Positions 1 to 5,270 of a stretch of DNA of 17,516 nt are shown one piece after another; position 1 is the stretch's first letter, and each line of letters begins with the position of its first letter. The notes below the pieces were generated by a model. That model saw only the letters and a program-made list of their open reading frames with translations. It had not been told where the DNA came from and did no database searches. The stretch is from an uncultured bacterium (GTDB lineage: Bacteria; Cyanobacteriota; Vampirovibrionia; Gastranaerophilales; Gastranaerophilaceae), in NCBI GenBank assembly GCA_905211505.1, contig CAJMAX010000019.1, positions 1-17,516 on the forward strand, given 5' to 3'. The position numbers and the translations under genes are program-made.

Positions 1-1223
1 GCCCTAATTTTTTGGCATATTGTAAAAAGTATATAAAAAAATCTACAATTACAATCTCTGGAACAAATGGTAAAACTACAACATCCGGTTTGATTTCTCA
101 TATTTTTGAATTTGATAAATGCAGAATAATACATAATGTTAAGGGGGCAAATATGCTTACAGGGATTGCGAATGTATTTGCTCTCAATGTTTTACCTTTT
201 AAAAAGTTTGATTATGCTGTTCTGGAATCTGATGAAGCGTATTTAACAAAATTGTATGATTATTTTGAGGCTGATTTTCTTGTAGTTACGAATCTATTTA
301 GAGATCAATTAGATAGATACGGGGAATTATCTACAACTGCAAGTTTTATACAGAATGCTATTGATAAAAGTCAGGCAAAGCTTATTTTGAATGCTGATGA
401 TCCTTTAGTTACAAATTTGGGAAAAGATAAAGATGCTGTTTATTATGGCTTTGAAGAAGTTGAGTTTTGTTCTGATATCCATAATTCAATTTCTAACGCT
501 CCAATGGAAGTTTTTAACTGTATTTGCGGAGAACCTTTGCAATATTCAAAACAATTTTTTGCGCAGCAGGGGCATTATTTTTGTAAATCATGTGGCTATA
601 AACGTCCGGAACTTACTTATAAAGGTTATGTAAAAGTTTTTTCTGATTATTCTGAGCTGAAAGTGTATTCGGTATCAAATGGTGAATTTTATGAATTTAA
701 ATTAAATCTGGTAGGGTTGTATAATGCTTATAATGCCCTCGCCGCAATAGCATGCGCTTTTGAAAATGGAATAGATTATCATACAATTAAAGATGCTGTA
801 TCATCTTATCAATCAATTTTTGGCAGAGCTGAAAAAAGGGTTATTAATGGACATGATACCCTTATACAACTTATAAAAAATCCGACAGGTGCAAGTGAAG
901 TTCTTAAAACAGTAGATCTATCATCAAATATCATTATAGCAATAAATGACAACTACGCAGACGGCCGAGATATCTCCTGGTTGTGGGATAGTGATTTTGA
1001 ACAGTTGAAAAATGCAAAAGGACTGGTTATTACCTCAGGCTCCAGAGCAAATGATATGGCATTGAGGCTGAAATATGCGGGGATTCCTCAAGATAGAATT
1101 ATCGTAGAAGAGAATATTAAATCTGCTATTGAAATTGCTGCAAAATCTGATAATATAGAAGAGAGGATAACTATTCTGCCGTCATATACGGCTTTGTTAA
1201 AAATTAGTAAAATGAAGTTTTAG
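1..1223 (+). CDS. murT: Lipid II isoglutaminyl synthase, MurT subunit (5'-truncated by window edge)
   Basis: Mur-ligase-like ATPase that, with the glutaminase GatD, amidates the alpha-carboxyl of D-Glu in lipid II in the cytoplasm. Numbering from the TTG at position 12: P-loop SGTNGKTTT (16-24), LESDEAY (71-77), TNLFRDQLDRYGE (93-105), a Cys4 zinc-ribbon insert typical of MurT (C170, C172, C191, C194), then the C-terminal DUF1727 part with KNPTG (289-293) and DGRDISWLWD (317-326). The frame stays open to base 3, and the family has several dozen residues before the P-loop, so TTG at 12 is not the real start and the gene begins upstream of the window. gatD is not downstream, where pdxJ follows after 13 nt, so it may lie upstream. 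The family call is firm; the partner is inferred. Confidence 0.9.
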   Translation, partial: PNFLAYCKKYIKKSTITISGTNGKTTTSGLISHIFEFDKCRIIHNVKGANMLTGIANVFALNVLPFKKFDYAVLESDEAYLTKLYDYFEADFLVVTNLFRDQLDRYGELSTTASFIQNAIDKSQAKLILNADDPLVTNLGKDKDAVYYGFEEVEFCSDIHNSISNAPMEVFNCICGEPLQYSKQFFAQQGHYFCKSCGYKRPELTYKGYVKVFSDYSELKVYSVSNGEFYEFKLNLVGLYNAYNALAAIACAFENGIDYHTIKDAVSSYQSIFGRAEKRVINGHDTLIQLIKNPTGASEVLKTVDLSSNIIIAINDNYADGRDISWLWDSDFEQLKNAKGLVITSGSRANDMALRLKYAGIPQDRIIVEENIKSAIEIAAKSDNIEERITILPSYTALLKISKMKF

Positions 1224-1236
1224 AAAGGATATAATT

Positions 1237-1947
1237 ATGCTTTTAGGTGTAAATATTGACCATGTTGCAACATTGAGAAATGCCAGAGGAGGAGAACATC
1301 CGGATCCTGTCCAGGCAGCTCTTGTGTGTGAAGCTAACGGTGCCACATCTATTACTGCTCATTTGCGTGAAGATAGACGACATATCAAAGATAAAGACCT
1401 TATTGCCTTAAAAAAAGTAATAAAAACTAATTTGAATTTGGAAATGGCTGTGACATCTGAAATGCAGCAAATTGCATTAAAAATAAAACCGCACTCAGTT
1501 TGTCTTGTTCCTGAAAAACGCCAGGAGGTAACAACAGAGGGGGGGCTTGATGTTGTTGGCAGATTAAATAAAATTTGTGATTTTGTTACTCCTTTAAAAG
1601 AAGCCGGAATTTTAGTAAGTTTATTTATTGACCCTACAAAAGACCAGGTTGATGCTGCAGCAAAATCAGGTGCTCAATTTATAGAACTTCATACCGGTCA
1701 ATATTCTTTAGCTTTTGGTACTCCAGATGAGGCCGAAGAATTTGAAAAACTTAAAGATGCAACCGAATTAGCTCATTCTTACGGGTTAAAAGTTAATGCC
1801 GGTCATGGTTTGAACTATGAAAATGTTTATAGAATGCGTCAAATTTATGGTATTCATGAATTAAATATAGGTCATAGCATTATATCGAGAGCCGTATTTG
1901 TTGGGATAGATAAAGCTGTACAAGAAATGGCAGCGCTTGTAAAATAG
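1237..1947 (+). CDS. pdxJ: Pyridoxine 5'-phosphate synthase PdxJ
   Basis: Condenses 3-amino-2-oxopropyl phosphate with 1-deoxyxylulose 5-phosphate to pyridoxine 5'-phosphate, the last ring-forming step of the DXP-dependent vitamin B6 pathway, in the cytoplasm. The 236 residues are full family length. Visible motifs: NIDHVATLRNARGG (6-19), TAHLREDRRHI (40-50), NLEMA (67-71), VPEKRQE (91-97), ELHTGQY (150-156), NAGHGLNYENV (187-197) and NIGHSIISRAV (210-220). H42, E69 and H190 match E. coli catalytic H45, E72 and H193 with a constant offset of three. ATG follows an AAAGGA ribosome binding site, 13 nt after murT, so the two are probably cotranscribed. A run of seven G near 1540 encodes Glu-Gly-Gly and does not break the frame. 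Confidence 0.97.
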   Translation: MLLGVNIDHVATLRNARGGEHPDPVQAALVCEANGATSITAHLREDRRHIKDKDLIALKKVIKTNLNLEMAVTSEMQQIALKIKPHSVCLVPEKRQEVTTEGGLDVVGRLNKICDFVTPLKEAGILVSLFIDPTKDQVDAAAKSGAQFIELHTGQYSLAFGTPDEAEEFEKLKDATELAHSYGLKVNAGHGLNYENVYRMRQIYGIHELNIGHSIISRAVFVGIDKAVQEMAALVK

Positions 1948-1957
1948 GTAAGTCATT

Positions 1958-2287
1958 ATGAATAAATCTTATGAAGAAATTGTTGAAGAAATGCAGCAAG
2001 TAGTTAATCAAATGGTTTTGGATGATTTGGAAGAAAATCCGGATTTAGTCAATGAATATTTTGATTGTGACTGCTGTGGAAAAAATAAATGTCTTGCCGG
2101 TTCAATTCAGTACGGCGACTACAGATTATGTAATGATTGTGTCCTGCTTGCAGAAACAGGTTTTGCACTTGGCAAATTTAAAGATATTCAATCGCTTATG
2201 GATGCAATGGAAGATAAACGTCTGGAAGAACTTTGTAATTTTGTTAAAGATGAAGAGGCTCGAAAAAATACTTTAACTGATAATTAA
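1958..2287 (+). CDS. Small four-cysteine (putative zinc-binding) protein, unknown function
   Basis: I do not recognise this 109-residue protein as a named family. The first ~35 residues are acidic and predicted helical. A compact cysteine core follows: C37-x2-C40 and, after 17 residues, C58-x2-C61, with extra cysteines at 39, 45 and 93. The spacing fits a zinc-ribbon or treble-clef knuckle. The C-terminal third is a charged helix. There is no signal peptide or membrane segment, so it is probably cytoplasmic. It starts 10 nt after pdxJ with a weak AGGTAAG upstream, suggesting cotranscription with pdxJ and murT. Zinc binding is inferred from spacing only; a role in PLP metabolism or cell wall amidation cannot be read from the sequence. 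Confidence 0.75.
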   Translation: MNKSYEEIVEEMQQVVNQMVLDDLEENPDLVNEYFDCDCCGKNKCLAGSIQYGDYRLCNDCVLLAETGFALGKFKDIQSLMDAMEDKRLEELCNFVKDEEARKNTLTDN

Positions 2288-2307
2288 ATCTGATTATAAG
2301 TTAAAGT
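2270..2307. terminator. Possible weak bidirectional terminator hairpin between converging genes
   Basis: ACTTTAACT (2270-2278) pairs perfectly with AGTTAAAGT (2299-2307). After one mismatch, ATAAT (2280-2284) pairs with ATTAT (2293-2297), leaving an 8-nt loop that contains the stop codon of the four-cysteine gene. The stem is AT-rich and no clean U-run follows directly. A second small hairpin (AGATA/TATCT, 2321-2335) lies downstream. The position between two convergent genes supports a terminator role, but the structure is weak. Confidence 0.35.
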
Positions 2308-2365
2308 ATCGATTTTAATTAGATAAAAACTATCTTTTGAGCTGTTAAGTCTCTGTTTTTGTTGT

Positions 2366-2923
2366 TTATTTTTCAAATTCGTGGTGATGCTGTGGCAATG
2401 TTGGAAACAATGGTTTAGGCATTAAAAAACCTGGTGTTCCAAGTCCGTTAAACGGAGGCCTTGCCGGATGATTCCTTTCAAATCTTGCGCGGCCTTCTGC
2501 TTTCATTTTTTCTAACTCAGCTTTTTGTTCTTTGTTTAATATTTTTTCAAAATCGTGAGTGTTTTTTTGGCGGATTTCTCTGGCTTGTTTTTCTAACTTT
2601 TTAATTTCATCTTCGAGTTTTGTTATTTTTTCTATTTGAGCACGTTCAGCTAATCTTGAGCGTCTCACAGCTTCTATTTCTTGCCTTTTGAATTCTATTT
2701 GCAATATAATAGGTTTCATTTGTTCCCTTCCTTGCAGGTGAATTGCTTTTGCTTTTTCTTTTTGTTTTTCTGACAGATTTAGCCTTTTTTCAAACTCACG
2801 TCTCATTTGTTCTTTTGATGGTCTGTTTTGGAAATTGTCACTGCAATTTGCGATTGCCTGGTTATAGTTGCAGTCTAGAGTAATTATTATTAATGTTAAG
2901 ATTAATGAAAATATTTTTTTCAT
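2366..2923 (-). CDS. Spy/CpxP-like periplasmic protein, likely sensor or effector of the adjacent ECF sigma system
   Basis: Secreted 185-residue helical protein. A signal peptide spans about residues 1-25 (basic MKK, hydrophobic core, AIA cleavage site). The mature part has two LTxxQ-like motifs, LNLSEKQ (48-54) and LNKEQ (129-133), flanking a long charged coiled coil, the pattern of the Spy/CpxP and heavy-metal-resistance (CnrX) superfamily. The tail (150-185) is rich in proline and ends with a HHH cluster (179-181), a possible metal site. It starts 23 nt downstream of the sigma factor gene, behind AGGTGA, so it is the third gene of the cassette. Spy-type proteins act as periplasmic chaperones or stress sensors; CnrX senses Co/Ni. 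Which applies here is unknown. C27, just after the cleavage site, is not in a good lipobox. Confidence 0.75.
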   Translation of the reverse strand: MKKIFSLILTLIIITLDCNYNQAIANCSDNFQNRPSKEQMRREFEKRLNLSEKQKEKAKAIHLQGREQMKPIILQIEFKRQEIEAVRRSRLAERAQIEKITKLEDEIKKLEKQAREIRQKNTHDFEKILNKEQKAELEKMKAEGRARFERNHPARPPFNGLGTPGFLMPKPLFPTLPQHHHEFEK

Positions 2924-2946
2924 TTTTCTATTGTCACCTTTCTTTT

Positions 2947-3444
2947 TTATAGTAAATCTTGTAATAGTTGAGCTAATTCTTTTTTTGCATTATAGATTCT
3001 TGATTTAACTGTGCCGAGTGGACATTTTAGTTTTTGCGCGCATTCTTCATATGAATATCCGTTAATTTCGCAAATCATTATTACTTCTTTAAATTTTGGT
3101 TTTAAATGATTTATTGCATCAATTATACGTTTTTGTCTTTCCCGTTTTATTATATTTAATTCAGGTGATGCTTTTTTATCTTTGATGTTTGTTAAAATTA
3201 AATCATCAGAGGTTGCTGTATCTGATATTTTTTTATATGAAGATTTTAAATAATCAAGTGAAGTGTTTTTTGTAATAGATGCTATCCAGCTTTTTATAGA
3301 ACCTTGTTCTTTGTATTTATCTGAATTTTTCCATATTTTTAGATATACTTCCTGCTCCAGATCATCGTTTTCTTCTTTGGTAATAAGTCGTATAATGTTT
3401 TTAATATTATGTTTATTTTCAAGTATTACTTTTTTTAAATCCAT
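2947..3444 (-). CDS. ECF-family RNA polymerase sigma factor
   Basis: Alternative sigma factor of 165 residues with only regions 2 and 4, as in the extracytoplasmic function group. Region 2 covers about 10-70, with the core-binding DDLEQEVYLKIWK (27-39) and the -10 recognition stretch GSIKSWIASITKNTSLDYLK (48-67). Region 4 covers about 105-160, with a helix-turn-helix at GYSYEECAQKLKCPLGTVKSR (129-149). The linker (72-98) is polar. Its ATG directly abuts the TAG of the upstream anti-sigma gene (TAGATG), so translation is very likely coupled. The order anti-sigma, sigma, periplasmic protein is the reverse of the common sigma/anti-sigma order and recalls cnrYXH-type metal-response loci. The regulon is unknown, but the cassette's own GAAC-N16-CGTT promoter is an obvious target. 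Confidence 0.92.
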   Translation of the reverse strand: MDLKKVILENKHNIKNIIRLITKEENDDLEQEVYLKIWKNSDKYKEQGSIKSWIASITKNTSLDYLKSSYKKISDTATSDDLILTNIKDKKASPELNIIKRERQKRIIDAINHLKPKFKEVIMICEINGYSYEECAQKLKCPLGTVKSRIYNAKKELAQLLQDLL

Positions 3445-3789
3445 CTATTCAACCGAAATCAGTCCGTAAGAATCTACAGGTAATCCAAGATCTTCTGAAC
3501 TTAGAGTAGTGCCGTATTTGAGAGTATCAGACACATCAGTGTTGAGGTTTATTACGCCTAAAGTTGTTCCGCTAAGCATTATCATACACAACGCGCAAGC
3601 CATTTTTACTTTAGCAAAATTTTTACGCTTTTCTCTGTAATAAGGTTTAACTTCTTTGATAAGTTCAGAAATTTTCAGCATTTTTTCATGTTCTTTTCTG
3701 CAATCTTCGCATTCAAGAATATGTTGTTCTAATTCTTCTTCACTTCTAAAAGTAAATAGAGCTTCGTATTTTGAGCATTTGTTATTCAT
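3445..3789 (-). CDS. Zinc-type (ZAS) transmembrane anti-sigma factor
   Basis: 114-residue membrane protein expected to hold the neighbouring ECF sigma factor at the inner membrane. The cytoplasmic N-terminal part has the ZAS signature H23-x3-C27-x2-C30, followed by a basic amphipathic helix (31-61). One transmembrane segment lies at about 62-82, and a short periplasmic tail of roughly 30 residues is rich in Asp, Ser and Thr. The tail is too small to be a full sensor domain, so sensing may be done by the Spy-like protein encoded third in the operon. The start is supported by AGAGG ten nt upstream of ATG. Its stop codon touches the sigma factor start, favouring coordinated synthesis. The role rests on the motif, topology and context; the family name is not certain. 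Confidence 0.85.
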   Translation of the reverse strand: MNNKCSKYEALFTFRSEEELEQHILECEDCRKEHEKMLKISELIKEVKPYYREKRKNFAKVKMACALCMIMLSGTTLGVINLNTDVSDTLKYGTTLSSEDLGLPVDSYGLISVE

Positions 3790-3814
3790 AATATATCAAC
3801 CTCTATACTCTTAT

Positions 3815-3838
3815 AACGATTTTAAAATAAAAAAGTTC
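3815..3838 (-). promoter_or_regulatory. Candidate ECF-type autoregulatory promoter
   Basis: On the minus strand, GAAC (3838-3835) and CGTT (3818-3815) are separated by exactly 16 nt that are A/T only. This matches the general ECF layout of a GAAC-type -35 and a CGT-type -10. Initiation would fall near 3808, about 19 nt before the anti-sigma ATG and just ahead of the AGAGG ribosome binding site. It therefore suits autoregulation of the cassette. No transcript evidence is available. Confidence 0.6.
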
Positions 3839-3919
3839 ATTTTTGTATTTTAATATTCATAAATATTATTTTTTGTAACATCTATTGTGTTTAAATAAGT
3901 TAAAATATTTATCAATTCC

Positions 3920-3948
3920 TTGCACAAAGATTTTTTTGATAGTAGAAT
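3920..3948 (+). promoter_or_regulatory. Sigma-70-type promoter of the LPS/envelope operon
   Basis: TTGCAC (3920-3925) and TAGAAT (3943-3948) are separated by 17 nt, close to the housekeeping consensus. Initiation near 3955 would give a short leader carrying AGGGGAG before the ATG at 3973. The genes from 3973 to 10140 are spaced by 0-17 nt, so this promoter may drive all six. I see no GAAC/CGT pair on this strand, so direct control by the divergent ECF sigma factor is not evident. Confidence 0.65.
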
Positions 3949-3972
3949 GTCAAATATATAAGGGGAGAAATT

Positions 3973-4077
3973 ATGGAATTTTTCAGAAAACATCAAAAAC
4001 TGATAGTTGGTATAATAGCTGTTACTTTTGTTGCCTGGACTGTTGGCTTGATGTTATTGCCGCTGCTTGTAAAATAA
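3973..4077 (+). CDS. 34-residue single-pass membrane peptide, unknown function
   Basis: Short gene with a strong Shine-Dalgarno (AGGGGAG, 6-7 nt before ATG) and a good promoter 25 nt further up. It encodes a charged start (MEFFRKHQK), one hydrophobic segment (about residues 10-32) and a final lysine. The stop is 9 nt before the start of the M23 peptidase gene, which has no clear ribosome binding site of its own, so this gene may help translate it. The start resembles the membrane-anchor end of SurA/PpiD-like folding factors (charged FRKHxK followed by a transmembrane helix), but no such domain follows; this likeness is from memory and weak. It could be a real membrane peptide, for example a partner of the envelope proteins downstream, or a leader peptide. 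Confidence 0.65.
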   Translation: MEFFRKHQKLIVGIIAVTFVAWTVGLMLLPLLVK

Positions 4078-4086
4078 ATAATATTA

Positions 4087-5253
4087 ATGATGAAGATTAG
4101 AAATGTTTTAAAAGATATATGTATATGCTGGATTGTTTTTGGAATCTCCGGAATGCTGGGAGTCCATTGTAATGCGTTTGCAGCCCAATCTTTGAATCAA
4201 AAGTTGAAGCAAACAAATAATAAACGTTATTATTTTCAGCAGAAAAAACAGCAAGCTGATTTGAAGCTTAGAAACGAACGTAACAAGCTTAATAATAACC
4301 AGCAGCGATTAGAACGGGCTCATCATGAGCTTCAAACCACAACAGTTCGATATAATTCTTTGCTTGCTAATTTATCATCTATGGAACAACAACTGAATGC
4401 GGCTATTGCTGAGTTTAGAAGTATTGATTCTGCAATGAAAGAAAGAATAAGGCAGGTTTATAAGCATCAACGTACAGGTATGTTCGAACTTATAATGTCG
4501 GCAAAAGATGTAAATACATTGATGGATACGTTCTATTTTGAAAAAATTGTTATAAAAGATGATTATAAAAGAATGCAGGCTGTAAAGAATAAGGCAAATG
4601 AAATTTCTCAGTTGAAAGCTCAGGTTGAGAGTCAAAGAAGAATGGTAGAAGCATCAATAAGGGATATTAATAATCAGCGTGCCTCTATTCAAAACTCAAT
4701 TGCTGAAAATAAAACTATGATTACTCGTTTACAGAAGGATAAAAATTATTATGAGCGTTCTGAACGAGAATTGGCAAGGCAATCTGCAAGTATTCAATCA
4801 ATGATTGAAAATATGACACGTAAGAGTGGAGGAACATCTTCACAGGTAAAAGTTTCTTCATCCGGATTTATAAAACCTATATCCGGACCAATAACTTCTC
4901 CGTTTGGTTGGAGGACTCATCCTATATTTAAGAGTCGTATATTCCATTCAGGAATTGATATTGGTGGTCCAAACGGTGGCGCGATTGCAGCTTCCAATGA
5001 TGGTCGTGTAATCTATGCCGGATGGTATGGCGGATATGGGAAAGTTGTAATTTTGGATCACGGTGTTGTTAATGGGCAGCCGATTACAACCCTGTATGGA
5101 CATATGTCCGCTATCAATGTTTCAAATGGGCAAAATGTTAAGAAAGGTCAGACTATAGGACGAGAGGGTTCTACAGGTTATAGTACCGGACCGCATTGTC
5201 ACTTTGAAGTTCGTGTCAATGGTAAACCTACCAATCCGTTGAGTTACATTTAA
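4087..5253 (+). CDS. Secreted M23/LytM murein endopeptidase with EnvC-like coiled coil
   Basis: Envelope protein of 388 residues. A signal peptide or membrane anchor spans about 1-33 (NAFAA cleavage site). A long coiled coil at about 35-245 is rich in Gln, Lys and Glu, and a short Ser/Gly linker leads to an M23 domain (260-388). The zinc and catalytic residues are all present: H287-x3-D291, H339 in YGHM, and H370-x-H372 in GPHCHFEV. Unlike E. coli EnvC, whose LytM domain is degenerate and only activates amidases, this should be an active peptidoglycan DD-endopeptidase. The architecture matches EnvC/NlpD-type cell separation proteins. It lies 9 nt after the 34-residue peptide and 17 nt before lptD. 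Two adjacent ATGs (4087 and 4090) are possible starts, neither with a clear ribosome binding site. Confidence 0.9.
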   Translation: MMKIRNVLKDICICWIVFGISGMLGVHCNAFAAQSLNQKLKQTNNKRYYFQQKKQQADLKLRNERNKLNNNQQRLERAHHELQTTTVRYNSLLANLSSMEQQLNAAIAEFRSIDSAMKERIRQVYKHQRTGMFELIMSAKDVNTLMDTFYFEKIVIKDDYKRMQAVKNKANEISQLKAQVESQRRMVEASIRDINNQRASIQNSIAENKTMITRLQKDKNYYERSERELARQSASIQSMIENMTRKSGGTSSQVKVSSSGFIKPISGPITSPFGWRTHPIFKSRIFHSGIDIGGPNGGAIAASNDGRVIYAGWYGGYGKVVILDHGVVNGQPITTLYGHMSAINVSNGQNVKKGQTIGREGSTGYSTGPHCHFEVRVNGKPTNPLSYI

Positions 5254-5270
5254 GATAAGGAATTAAAACA

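Noticed and set aside
12..14. TTG at position 12 as the start of murT
   Set aside because: It would leave only 15 residues before the P-loop, shorter than in the family. The frame is open to the window edge, so the gene is truncated by the window.
1538..1550. Run of seven G in pdxJ, considered as a phase-variation or frameshift site
   Set aside because: It encodes a conserved Glu-Gly-Gly of PdxJ and the frame is intact; a single short run in a housekeeping gene is not evidence of phase variation.
3885..4100. 71-residue plus-strand open frame overlapping the small membrane peptide
   Set aside because: It starts inside the promoter region without a ribosome binding site and has an odd Cys-rich composition. 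The 34-residue frame has a strong Shine-Dalgarno and a proper transmembrane helix.
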